NCBI GenBank assembly: GCA_022414725.1
Contig: CM039462.1
Span: 53,890,534-53,954,533 of the forward strand
Reading direction: 5' to 3'
DNA: 64,000 nucleotides
Origin: Microglena sp. YARC
Lineage: Eukaryota > Chlorophyta > Chlorophyceae > Chlamydomonadales > Chlamydomonadaceae
Shown here piece after piece: positions 43,801 to 57,902 of this stretch. Positions within the stretch are counted from its first letter, which is position 1. The number at the start of each line of letters is the position of its first letter. The notes under the pieces are model-generated. The model saw only the letters and a program-made list of their open reading frames with translations. It did not search any database and was not told the DNA's origin. The position numbers and the translations under genes are program-made.

Positions 43801-46800
43801 TCATCACCACCATCATCACCACCACCATCATCATCACCACCACCATCACAATACCGGCACCACCATCACCACCACCACCACCACCACCACCATCATCATT
43901 ACCACCACCACCATCATCATCACCATCATCATTACCACCACCACCACCATCATCATTATCACCACCACCATCATCATCATTACCACCACCACCATCATCA
44001 CCACCACCATCATCATTACCACCACCACCATCATCAATACCACCACCACCATCATCACCACCATCATCATTACCACCACCCACCACCTCCACACACCATC
44101 ATCATACCACCACCACCATCATCATCACCAATTATCATTACCACCACCACCATCATCACCACCATCATCATCATTACCACCACCACCATCATCACCACCA
44201 TCATCATCATTACCACCACCACCATCATCACCACCATCATCATTACCACCACCACCATCATCACCACCATCATCATCATTACCACCACCACCATCATCAC
44301 CACCACCATCATTACCACCACCACCATCATCACCATCATCATCATTACCACCACCATCATCATCACCACCATTATCATTACCACCACCACCATCATCACC
44401 ACCATCATCATCAATACCACCACCACCATCATCATCAATACCACCACCACCATCATCACCACCATCATCAATACCGGCACCACCATCATCACCACCATCA
44501 TCACCACCATCATCACCACCATCATCATTACCACCACCACCATCATCACCACCATAATCATCATTACCACCACCACCATCATCACCACCATCATCATCAT
44601 TACCACCACCACCATCATCATCAATACCTGCACCACCATCATCACCACCATCACTACTACCACCATCACCACCACCACCACCATTATCATCATCATCCCC
44701 ACCACCACTACCACCACCACCATCACCACAACCACCACCACCATCACCACCACCATCATCATCACCAATAACACCACCATCATCACTACCACCGTTATCA
44801 CCACCACCACCACCACCATCATCATCACCACCATCATCACCATCATCACCACCACCACCATCACCACCACCACCACTACCATTATCACCCATGTTGGGAC
44901 ATACCTGAAGCCGCTTGCAAACAGCAGCAGCAAGTTGCTCCTCCTCTCACCACCACCACCATCATCACCACTACCACCACCACCACCACTACCATTATCA
45001 CCCATATTGGTTCTCGTCTCATCCCCACCACCACCACCACCATCATCATCACTACCATCACTGCCACCACCATCAATATTGGGACATACCTGAAGCCATT
45101 TGCAAACAGAAGCAAGTTGCTTCTCGTCTCATCACCACCACCACCACCATCAGCAGCAGCACTACCATCACCGCTACCACCATCACCACCACCACCATCA
45201 CCTCTACCACCACCATCACCACTACCATCATCACCACTACAATCACCACCACCATCAATATTGGGACATACCTGAGGCCATTTGCAAACAGCAGCAAGTT
45301 GCTTCTCCTCTCATCACCACCACCATCATCACCACTACCACCACCATCACAACCACCACTACAATCACCACCACCATCAATATTGGGACATACCTAAAGC
45401 CGTTTGCAAACAGCAGCAAGTTGCTCCTCGTCTCCTCAACAAAAAGGGGGTCCACAGGGTCCTGAGCAGCAGGGGGTGGTAGGGGAGAATTGGTGAGTGG
45501 GTGAAGGGTGGTATGTGGTGGTATTGGTCTCTACTAGAGCATACAGAGAAGAAGTGAAGAAGGGGAGGAGTGGTGAGTAGGTGGTTGGTGATGGGGGATT
45601 GGTGGTGAGTGTTCGTGAACGCGGGGGTTCACGCCTCATCCACAAAAAGGGGGTCCACAGGGTCCTGAGCAGCAGGGGGGTAGGGAAGAAGAAGTGGTGG
45701 GTGATGATGATGGTGATGATGGTGGTGATGATGGTGATGGAGGTGATGATGGGGGTGATGGAGGTGATGATGGTGATGGGTGCTGAGTGTGTGTGGATGC
45801 AAGGGTCCAAGTTGATTGAATAAAAGGGGTCCACAGGGTCCTGAGCAGCAGGGGTTAGGGGAGTGGTGGTGAGTGGGTGGTTGGTGGGTGGTAATGGTGG
45901 TAGGGGAGAAGTAGTGAGTGGTCGGTGATGGTGGTAGGGGAGAAGTGGTGAGTGGGTGGTTGGTGGGTGGGTGGGTGGTGCAAATGGTAGGGGAGAAGTG
46001 GTGAGTGGTTGGTTGGTGGGTGGTTGGTGATGGTGGTAGGGGAAAAGTAGTGAGTGGGTGGTTGGGGATGGTAGGGGAGAAGTGGTGGTGGTGGTAGGGG
46101 AGAAGTGGTGAGTGGGTGAGTGGGTGATAGGTGATGGGTGAGGGGGGGTAAGTGTTTGAGGATGCGGGGGTTCAAGTTGGTTGAATAAAAGGGGGTCCAC
46201 AGGGTCCTGAGCAGAAGGGGGTAGGGAAGTGGTGGTGAGTGTTTGTGGATGCGGGGGTTCAAGTTGGTTGAATACAAGGTGGGAAGTAGTGATGGTGGTG
46301 ATGGGTGGTAGGTGATGGGTGAGCAGAAGGGGGTAGGGTAGAAGTGGTAGTGGTGGTGATGGTGGTGATGGTGGTGGTAGGGGAGAAGTAGTGAGTGGGT
46401 GGTGGGTGGTGGTTGGTAGGGGAGAAGTGGTGAGTGGGTGATGGGTGGTGGTTGGTAGGGGAGCTACATAAGTAGGTTGCAGTCATAACTGTGTGTATAT
46501 GCACCTTTTAATGTATCTGTAGCTGTGTGTCTATGCACCTTTATGTATCTGTAGCTGTGTTGGGGCTGCCGGAGAGGTTGCAGTCATAACCTGATTGCAA
46601 CCTCATCAGCTGCCCCGAAACACATACATTTGCATAAAGGTACACAGTCACACATAGGGATTTGTTTTTCCGAATCTGAAAGAATAAATCTTATAGCTTT
46701 TTTTACCTCCTCCCAGGAAAGCATCCATATAGTGATTTCAGTTCTGAGTAAAGCGACTCACAGCAGGGTACTACAAAGCGCGCGCGGCAGGTGGTGGTGG

Positions 46801-47462
46801 TGGTGGTGATGATGATGGTGGTGATAGTCCCTACCTTGGACCACCAGGTGACCCCTGGCTCCCATCCTGAACACGCTTTTTGAGCCCCGCCGAGCGTTCA
46901 GCGCAGTTTTTATAACCCCCTGTGGGCGCAGCGCGCAGTTTTTGCGCTTTTTGCACTACAAAGCGCTGACCAATTTGACGCTTGTGCGCTTTAAGCGCTG
47001 ACCAATTTGACAAAATGTAGGACCCTGACTCACTCAGGTGCTTTGACACACAGGGACGACAGACATACCCCTCCCATAGCCCCTTTCAGTGATACACAAT
47101 GGTCTAGTGGTAGACCAGATCGCTTGTGTGAAGAGTCGGGGGTTTGACTCCCCCTTCGGTCGCTCACATCGTTGCAGGGCGTTGTCAACTGCGATGGTAG
47201 CTTGTCCAGTTGAGGTAGGAGAACGCTCCCCACCCGCGTACGACGGGCTCCCTTAACACCACGCCCCACCAGGCGTTATCATTACCTATCATCTTTACCC
47301 CTCCCATAAATACGTAAATAAATACATCAATAAAGGGTATGCCTGATGACGAGTGGTGGGTTTGAGAGGGCCAGCCCGGTCGCTTGCACTAGGGCCAACC
47401 TCCAAATACCCCTCCCATAAATGAATAAATGAATAGATATCATATATCACCACCACCAAATA

Positions 47463-47493
<31 letters not shown>

Positions 47494-48913
47494 CCCAATA
47501 AATAAATAAATAAACAAATAAATAATAAATATCATACATCATCACCACCAAATACCCCCCCCCCCCCCCCCAATAAATAAATAAGTAAATAAATAAATAT
47601 CATACATCATCACCACCAAATACCCCTAAAATACATAACAAATACCCCCTCCAAATACATACCCCCTCCATAAGAAGCCTAAGGATGTTTACCTGGTCTG
47701 ATAGGAACATGCCCATGATAGATGCGGCACATAAATAAATACATAAATAGATGAGTAAATGTATATACAAATACATAAATGTTACGCCTTGTGTTCAGAG
47801 GATGCGCACCTAGGAACTTGCCCATGATAGATGCGGCACATAAATAAATACAGACATGTTACGCCATCTGACAAGAACAAGGAAGAGGACGTGCACCTGG
47901 TCTGGATAATAAAAAAAGTTATATGCAGAATCACCTGCGACGCAAAAAAATGGCGGAGAGTGATCGCCAGGGAGCGACAGGTGACAACGGAAGCGAATTA
48001 GTTCCGAGATTGTTGGCTGACGTGTCAGGCTTCATCACCGTCAGACGGATGGATGGACGGACAAATGGGTAAACATGGGGGCTCCCGCCCCCCAGAAGGG
48101 GGGGCTCCGCCAAAAATACATGTGGCGCCCTATAACGAGAACAAAGTGCATGCGCACCTGGTCTGACAGAACATGTCCATGATAGATGCGGCACATACAA
48201 AAGGAAATACATAAATAGATAAGTAAATGTATATATAAATAAATAAATAAATAAATGTTACGCCTTGTGTCGAGAGGATGCGCACCTGGTCTGACAGGAA
48301 CATGTCCATGATAGATGTGGCACATACATACATACATAAATAAATAAATGCATAAATAAATGCATAAATAAATGAATGAATTAAACAAATACACAAACAA
48401 ATAAATACATATATAAATAAATAAGTGTTGCGCCTTAAATAAGCGTTACGCCGACGAGAAGTAGGCGGAGGATGCGCACCTGGTCTGACGAGAACATGTC
48501 CATGATAGATGCGGCACATAAATAAATAAATAAATAAATAAATAAATACATGAATGAATGAGTTAAATAAATACGCAAACAAATAAATAAATACATGTAT
48601 ATGCATGTATAAATAAATAAGTGTTGCGCCTTAAATAAGCGTTACGCGACGAGAAGAAGGCGGAGGATGCTCACCTGGTCTGACGAGAACATGTCCATGA
48701 TAGATACGGTAAATAAATAAATACATTTATAAATACATAAATAAATACATGAATACATGTTACGCCTGATGACACGAAGAAGGCATGATTATTATTGATG
48801 GATGCATGTAATTAATTAAATAAATAAATGTTACGCCTTGTGACGAGAGGATGCTCACCTGGTCTGACAAGAACATGTCCATGATAGATGCAATAAATAA
48901 ATACACAAACAAA

Positions 48914-48960
<47 letters not shown>

Positions 48961-51900
48961 ATACACAAACAAATAAATAAGTACATCTATAAATAAATAA
49001 GTGTTGCGCCTTAAATAAGCGTTACGCCGACGAGAAGAAGGCGGAGGATGCGCACCTGGTCTGACAAGAACATGTCCATGATAGATGCAGTAATGTTCTC
49101 GTCCTCTAGCATTCCCAACAAGTAATGCTCTCGCTCACGCAGACCGCCAGGGCTGATGGCTGCACGGCAGTGATGGGATTCAGAGTTTAGGCTTCACGAT
49201 GGTGGTGGTGGTGGTGATGGTGGTGGTGATGGCTGCAGCGCAGTGATGGGATTCAGAGTTAAGGCTTCACGTTGGTGGTGGTGATGGCTGCAGTGCAGTG
49301 ATGGGATTCAGATGGTGCTGGTGCCTTCTGGGGTGTCTGCTGAGGCTGGAGGGATCTCTACCACATCCTTCAGCCATGCTGGCATGTTATCAAAGGATTC
49401 ACCTGTAAGAAGTGTGGGTGTGGGTGAAACTGACAGTGGCATATACACAGAAATAGAACAACATAGGAACAGGTAATGCTTACGCTCACACAGACCGCCG
49501 GGACTGATGGCTGCAGCGCAGTGATGGGATTCAGAGTTTAGGCTTCAGTGATGGTGACGGTGGTGGTGGTGATGCTGGTGGTGGTAATGGTGATGGTGGT
49601 AATGGTAATGGTAATGGTGATAGTGATGGTGGTGGTGGTGGTGGTGGTGATGGTGGTGGTGATTGTGGTGGTGATTGTGGTGATGATAGAGGTGACGGTG
49701 ATGGTAGTAGAGGTGCTGGTGCTGGTGATGATGATAGGGGTGATGGTGGTGATGGTGGTGGAGATGAGCTTGCTGGTGGTGGTGGTGATGATAGTGGTGA
49801 TGGTGATGGTGATGGTGGTGATGATGATGAAAGTGGTCGAGGTGGCGGTGGCGATGGTGGGGATGATAGGGGTGATGGTGATGGTGATGGTGGTGGTGGT
49901 GATAGTCCCTGCCTTGGACAACCAGGTGACCCCTGTGGACAGGGTGGTGATGGTGGTGGTGGTGGTGATGAGCTTGCTGGTGATGATGATGGGGGTGATG
50001 ATGGTGATGGTGGTGGCAATGGTGGTGATGAGCTTTGCTGGTGGTGATGATGATAGGGGGGGGGGGTGATGGTGGTGAAGGTGGTGATGGTGGTGGTGGT
50101 GGTGATGAGCTTGCTGGTGATGATGATATGGGTGATGATGGTGATGGTGGTGATGGTGGCAATGGTGGTGATGAGCTTTGCTGGTGGTGATGATGATAGG
50201 GGGGGGAGTGGTGGTGGTGAAGGTGGTGAAGGTGGTGATGGTGGTGGTGGTGGTGATGAGCTTGCTGGTGATGATGATAGGGGTGATGATGGTGATGGTG
50301 GTGGCAATGGTGGTGATGAGCTTTGCTGGTGGTGATGATGATAGGGGGGGGAGTGATGGTGGTGAAGGTGGTGGTGGTGGTGGAGATGAGCTTGCTGGTG
50401 GTGGTGGTGGTGGTGATGGTGATGGTGGTGATGATGATGGTGGTGATAGTCCATACCTTGGACAACCAGGTGACCCCTGGCTCCCATCCTGAACAACAGG
50501 CTGGACCCCCTTCTGAGCAGTTCGCCGGTTGTGTCCAACAGGGAGGTGGAGTGGGCCAGGAGTTCAGGGGTGACGGTGATGGTGATGGTGGCGGTGGTGT
50601 TGGTGGTGATAGTGGGGTTAGCTTGCTAGTGGTGGTGGTGATGATAGTGGTGATGGTGATGGTGGTGATGATGAAAGTGGCGGAGGTGGTGGTGGCGATG
50701 GTGGGGATGATAGGGGTGATGGTGATGGTGGTGAAGGTGGCGATGGTGGTGGAGATGAGCTTGCTGGTGGTGGTGGTGGTGGTGGTAATGATGATGATGA
50801 TGGTGGTGATAGTCCCTACCTTGGACCACCAGGTGACCCCTGGCTCCCATCCTGAACAACAGGCTGGAGAAGAGGAGATGACTAGATTGAATAACATGAA
50901 GCCAACAACAGAAAGAACTGAATTACATGAAGCCAACAACAGAAAGAACTGAATTACATGAAGCCAACAACAGAAGGAACAAAAGATGGGAGATGTGGAG
51001 AAGAAGTAATGACAACGCCTGGTGGGGCGTGGTATTAAGGGAGCCCTGTCTTACGGCGGTGGAGAACGGGCTGCTACTTGACCTGGACAGTGCTACCATG
51101 GCGGTTGACAACGACCACGAACACTAAAGCACAACAGTAGGGATTTGAACGCAGCACCTTCTTCAGTCCAGCGAAACAAAATAGTGACAGGAAAACAGTG
51201 AGTTGATCCCTACCTTGGACGACCAGGTGAACCCTGTGGTGCTGGTGGTGCTGATGGTGCTGGTGGTGGCGGTGGTGGTGATGAGCTTGCTGGTGGTGAT
51301 GATTTGGGTGATGGTGATGATGATAGAGGTGGTGGTGAGGGTGGTGATGGTGGTGGTGGTGGTGATGAGCTTGCTGGTGATGATGATATGGGTGATGATG
51401 GTGATGGTGGTGGCAATGGTGGTGATGAGCTTGCTGGTGATGATGACAGGGGTGATGATGGTGATGGTGGTGATGATGATAGGGGGGGGAGTGATGATGG
51501 TGAAGGTGGTGATGGTGGTAGTGAGCTTGCTGGTGGTGATGGTGGTGGTAGTGATGATGATAGTGGCGATAGTCCGTACCTTGGACCACCAAGTGACCTC
51601 GAGCACCCATCCTGAACAACAGGCTAGACCCCCTTCTGAGCCGTTCGCCAGTTGTGTCCAACAGGGAGGTGGAGTGCGCCAGGAGTTCAGGATCGAGCAT
51701 GGAGTACAGTTTTGTGAAGGAGTCCACTATAGACCCGAAGCTGCTCTGCAGGCCTGCTGATGGAGCGGACTGGGCTTTTTCCAGGCGGCGGGCCAAGGCA
51801 CAAGACAGGCGATCTGCCCAGGCCCTGTGGGGGGTGGGATGGTGTGCGGTTGGGGATGGTGTGTGTGAGTGTGTGTGTGTGTTGCTGATGGAGCGGACTG

Positions 51901-53538
51901 GGCTTTTTCCAGGCGGCGGGCCAAGGCACAAGACAGGCGATCTGCCCAGGCCCTGTGGGGAGTGGGGTGGGGTGCGGTGGGGGATTGTGCGTTTGTGAGT
52001 GTGTGTGTGTGTGTTGCTGATGGAGCGGACTGGGCTTTTTCCAGGCGGCGGGCCTAGGCACAAGACAGGCGATCTGCCCAGGCCCTGTGGGGAGTGGGGT
52101 GGGGTGCGGTGGGGGATTGTGCGTTTGTGAGTGTGTGTGTGTGTTGCTGATGGAGCGGACTGGGCTTTTTCCAGGCGGCAGGCCAGGGCGCAAGACAGGT
52201 GATCTGCCCAGGCCCTGCAAGGAGGAACACAGGAAAAGGGGTGGGCAATCAAATATAATGTATAATGATGAACTTAACATTGTGAAGCTGAAAATGCATG
52301 GGCTTCAAGCCTGCTGATGGGGCTGGCTGGGCTTTTTCTAGGCACTGGGCTAAGGCACGGGACAGGCGATCTGCCCAGGTCCTATGTGGGGTGGGGAGGG
52401 GTACGGTTGGGGATTGTGTGTGTGAGTATGTGTGAGTTGCTCATGGAGCGGACTGGGATTTTTCTAGGCGGCGGGCCAAGGCACAGGACAGGCGATCTGC
52501 CCAGGCCCTGTGGGGGGTGGGGTGGGTGCGTTCGGGTGAGTAAATGTATTGATGAATAAATAAATAAAGAAGAGATACATAAATGAATAAATAGCCTAGT
52601 CGGGCCAAGTACATCAAATCATGAAAATGTGGAAGAGGAAGCCTGGTCTTTAAGCCTGCTGATGGAACAGACTGGGCTTTTTCTAGGCGGCGGGCCAAGG
52701 CACAAGACAGGCAATCTGCCCAAACCCTGTGGGGGGTGGGATGGTGTGCGGTTGGGGATGGTGTGCGTGTGCATTAGTGTGTGTGTTGCTGATGGAGCGG
52801 GCTGGGCTTTTTATAGACGATCGGCTTAAGCACGCCACAGGCGATCTGCCAAGGCCCTGTGTGTGTGCGTGGTGTGGTGTAGGTGGGTTCGGGGGAGTAA
52901 ATGTATTGATAAATAATGAATAGCCAATTATGAGTATGATAAAGTATGATACAAAAAATTGTGAAAATGTGAAAGAGAAAGCCTGGGCGCCAAGCCTGCT
53001 GATGGAGCGGAATGGGCTTTTTCTGTGTGAAGGGCCTAGGCCCTGTGGGTGGTGGGGTGGAGTGGGTTTGGGTGAGCAAATGTATTGATAAATAATGAAT
53101 AGCCAATTATGAGCTTGATAATGTATGATACAAAAATTTGTGAAAATGTGAAAGAGAAAGCCTGGGCGCCAAGCCTGCTGATGGAGCGGACTGGGATTTT
53201 TATATGTAATGGGCTTTAGCACGCGACAGTCGATCTACCAAGGCCCTGTGGGGGGGTGGGGTGAGGTGGGGGGGTGGATGGATGGGGTGCGGTAGTAAGT
53301 ATGGCACTAGCGGCACGACGGCATTTCCCCCAAATATATATGAACCCCCCCAAAATCTCAAAAAAGGTACGGGGGTTCTGCGACTCTCTGGCGATGGCCC
53401 GGGCTATTTGTTTTAGTGGGCGTTCTGTCGTATTTCTCTCAAATGAGCATCGAATCCCCAACAATTCGCCTAAGATTCGGGAGCTGACGCGAATAGATAA
53501 GAAAAATAGTAGTCGTCAGCAGGCCCAGTACTAAGTTT

Positions 53539-53572
<34 letters not shown>

Positions 53573-55607
53573 GGGAGGGAGTATTGTTTTGTGTCTAGTA
53601 GACCCCAGCCAGCAATCTCCTGACCGTATCGGGAAATGAGGGTCGTCCGAGCAGGATCGTTGCCAACAAAGGATGTTACGGCCTCACCACATTTATCAGA
53701 GCATGTCATGCTATTCTTAGCTTTCAATTTGCAAGAAAGCGAAAGACAACCAGGTCGTAATCGGATTCCTTTCTTGGGAGGCATTTCGAAAGAAGTCGAG
53801 AATGGAAGAAGGGCGAGATACTGGCAGATAAGTCTCCACACTGTCACGGAGTGTAATAAAAGAATTACCTGACTTCCTCTTGACTTCCTCTAATCGGTCG
53901 ACTGGAATTCTAGGGGGGGCAAGGTCCATACTGTGGACGTTGGGGGGGGGGGGGGGGGGGGGGGGTAAACGACGTCGGCATTTTACTAATCGGAGTCAGA
54001 TTCACACTTCAGCGTAGGGCGAGTCGCGGCTGGAATTCTACTAGACACAAAACAATAAACCGTAGTACTGGGCCTGCCGACGACATATTTTCATATTACG
54101 ACATGACTACTATTTTTTCTTATCTATTTGCGTCAGCTCCCAAATCTTAGGAGAATTGTTGGGGATTGGATGCTCATTTGAGAGAAATACGACAGAACGC
54201 CCACTAAAACAAATAGCCCGGGCCATCGCTAGAGAGTCGCGGAAACCCCGTACCTTTTTTGAGATTTTGGGGGGTTTCATATATATTCGGGGGAAATGCC
54301 GTCATGCCGCTAGTGCCATACTTACTTGCGGTTGGGGATTGTGTGTGTGTGTGTGTGTGAGAGTGTGTGTGTTGCTGATGGGGCTGCCTGAGCTATCCTA
54401 GGCACTGGGCCAAGGCAGGCGACAGGCGAACTGCCTTATCGTGCATCGCGTCGCAAATTTAGCGACTTTGTGTGACCCCAGTGCGACACACTGCCCCCCA
54501 AACCCCACAGAGTGTACAGCCCCAATGTACAGCCCCAGTGTACAGAATGTACAGCCCTGATGTACATACTCGTGTTGCTGCTTCATGGGAAGCTCCCGGG
54601 TAGCGTTTTGTGTTCGTGCGACGCATCGCAAATTGAGCGACTCGGTGGGACCCCAGTGCGGCGCGCTGCCCCCCGAACCCCACAGAGTGTACAGCACCGA
54701 TGTACGTACTCGTGTTGCTGCTTCATGGGAAGCTCCCGGGTAGCTGTGATGAGGAAGGACATGCCCATCCTGGGGCCTGCCTCCAACACGTCCTTCGAAT
54801 ATTGCTCTTGGTCTAGCACCTCACGGGGGTCTTGCCCACTGTACTTAGGTCCCAGTTCCTGCATGGGCACAGGAATAGGGAGTTAGAAAGGTGGGTGGTA
54901 GAAGTCAAGGGATGGTGCAAGAGGGTACTGCTGTTCGTCTAGTACCTCACGGGGGTCTTGCCCACTTTACTTTGGGCCCCGTTCCTGCATGGCGACAGGA
55001 TTAGGGAGTTAGAAAGGTGGGTGGTAGAAGTCAAGGGAGGGTACAAGTGGGTGCAGCTCTTGGTCTGGCACCTCACGGGGGTCTTGCCCACTGTATATAG
55101 GGCCCAGTTCCTGCATAAGCACAGGAACAGGAAGTTAGATATGGCAAGGTACAGTGCAGGACCGAGCAGTGCTGAGCCAAGCAGAGCAGACACCACATAT
55201 TTTTTCCATGCATTCCTCATTGGCATACATTGCAATAAAGAGCCCCTTTCAGCGAATCAATTGGTCTAGTGGTACACAAAATCGCTTTGAGGATGCAGGG
55301 TCGGGGGTTCGATTCCCCCTACGGTCGCCCTGAGCGTTGCAGGTCATTGTCAACCGCGATGGTAGCTTGTCCAGTTGAGGTAGATGACCGCTCTCTACCC
55401 GCGTATGGCGGGTTCTCTTAATACCACGCCCCACCAGGCGTTATCATTACCGTGCAATATAGGCTTTCGTGGAGAGGAAGGTCACTAAGTGCATTGCAGT
55501 GCAGTGCATAACAGAGCAGTGCCGAGCCGAGCCGAGAAGTGAGGAGCCGAGCAGTGCAGACACGGTTGGGCAGGTCCATTTAGCCTATTGAGCCTACCCC
55601 TGGACTG

Positions 55608-55664
<57 letters not shown>

Positions 55665-57870
55665 CAGACAGACACAGACAGACACAGACAGACAGACACA
55701 GACAGACAGACAGACACAGACATTACGCACCTTTTCCATGCATTCCTCATCGGCATACATGGCAAACTGGTAGTCCTGTTTCCCGTCCAATCCCTTCAGC
55801 CAGCGCGTAGGCCGGCGGCTCCAGATGGTTCCTTGTGAAACAAACCCCTGCACATGAGCATTCATGGCCAAGTTAAAAAAAGTGGTAGATAAGGAAAAAC
55901 TGCGAATGAGGATGATTGAAAGGAGTAGGTTGGGAGGTGGGGGGAGAAAGGGGGGGGGAGGGTGAAGGGGGGAGGGGGGCAGTCTCTTCAGCTAGCGAGT
56001 ATGCCGGCAGCTCCAAATGGTTCTTTGTGACACAAAACCCTGAGCATGAAATTTCAGAAAATTCAAAGACCCTGCGCACGAAACTTCAGAAATTGGGTAG
56101 ACAGATGGATCCTTGTGACAAAAAATTGCGAATGAAATTTCAGAAAAATCAGAAACCATATGCATTAAACTTAAGGAATTAGGTAGACGGATGGATCCTT
56201 GTGACAAAAAATTGCGAATGAAATTTCAGAAAAATCAGAAACCATATGCATTAAACCTAAGGAATTAGGTAGACGGATGGATCCTTGTGATAAAAAATTG
56301 CGAATGAAATTTCAGAAAAATCAGAAACCCTGTGCATTAAACTTAAGGAATTAGGTAGACAGATGGATCCTTGTGACAAACAAGTCCTATGCAGCGTCGC
56401 AAGCGACGCGGAAAATTGGCGGAGTGTGTTGGCAACGGAAAGAAAGGTGGCAACGATGGAGCTGACAGAAGCGAGTTAGTTACGCGACCGTTGGATGACA
56501 TGTCAGGCTTCGATTTTCAATTTTTTGGTCGGACAGACGGAAACATGGGTAAACATGGGAGCTCCCGCCCCCTTAAAAGGGGGCTCCACCAAAAAAGTGC
56601 ACAAGAGCGTGTGATGGGAATAAGTTCGGAAGTTGGAGGAGGGAGGGGGTGGAGGGTGAAAGGGGTGGAGGGGGAGGGGGGTGGGGGGGTGGGGAGGGGA
56701 GGAGGGGGGAAGTTGGAGGAGGGAGGGGGTGGAGGGTGAAAGGGGTGGAGGGGTGGGGAGGGGAGGAGGGGGGAAGTCACTTCAGCTAGCGTAGTGCTGT
56801 AGTGCCTAGATGCAGGTGCTACTTACACAGGTGTGGTTGTGCAAGTGATGTTGGGTTGAGGGATACAGAAAGTTACATATATGGTCTACGGGGATGTATC
56901 TCAATGTGAACATATATAACAGCATGCTGTAGAGTCTGGATGCAGTTGCAACTTACACAGATGTGCTCGCGAGCAATCTGGTCTGGGGACACGCCCGCCG
57001 TCGTCTCTGCATCTTAATCTAGTGTGGGGTTTTATCAGGGGGCAGTTGCTTCTTACACATGGGTGCCCGTGCAAGTGATGTTGTAGGGTCTGGATGCAGG
57101 AGCTACTTACACAGGTGCGCTCGCGAGCGATCTGGGCTGGGGCCTCGCCTGCCGTCGTCTCTGCATCTTAATCTAGTGTGGGGTTTTATCAGGGGCAGTT
57201 GCTTCTTACACATGAGTGTCCGTGCAAGTGATGCTGTAGGGTCTGGATGCAGGAGCTACTTACACAGGTGCGCTCGCGAGCGATCTGGGCTGGGGCCTCG
57301 CCCGCTGTTGTCTCTGCATCTTAATCTAATGTGGGGATTTATCTGGGGGCAGTTGCTACTTACACAGGTGTGCTCGCGAGCGATCTGGGCTGGGGCCACG
57401 CCTGCTGTTGTCTCTCCGTCCTCATCTAGTGTGGGGATGACTCGGTTGCTATCAACTAGAGCTTTCAATTCAGGGTTGTGCTTTACGTATTTGTAGAGGT
57501 CCCAGAAGGAGACACGAGAGCCATTGTTGAATTTGATGAAAAAACCTGAAGGGGGGACAGCGGTTGTTGTTGTTGGTGGTGGTGGTGGTGGTGGTGTTGG
57601 TGGTGTTGGTGGTGGTGGTGTTGGTGGTGTTGGTGTTGGTGTTGGTGTTGGTGTTGGTGGTGCTTTACGTATTAGGAAGAGGTCCCAGAAGGATACACGA
57701 GAGCCATCGTTGAATTTGATGAAAAACCTGAAGGGGGGGACAGCGGGTGTTGTTGGTGGTGGTGGTGGTGGTTTACGTATTAGGTAGAGGTCCCAGAAGG
57801 AGGCACGAGAACCATCGTTGAAATATGAAAAAACTGAAGGGGGGGACAGCGGGTGTTGTTGGTGTTGGTG

Positions 57871-57902
<32 letters not shown>

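Noticed and set aside
42606..44771. 721-codon plus-strand ORF rich in His, Pro and Ser
   Set aside because: It is the translation of the (CCACCATCATCA)n array in gene B intron 10; all frames of both strands are open there for the same reason.
49531..50939. 335- and 464-codon minus-strand ORFs
   Set aside because: Overlapping frames of (GGTGAT)n in intron 7 that also include echoes of exon 7; only the echo part resembles protein.
51074..52252. 392-codon minus-strand ORF
   Set aside because: Runs through exon 7 echoes, true exon 7 in another frame, and a SINE; frame is accidental.
55241..55330. tRNA gene suggested by A and B boxes
   Set aside because: The boxes are followed by a shared 130-bp body present in other copies and no full cloverleaf is evident; better explained as a tRNA-derived SINE.
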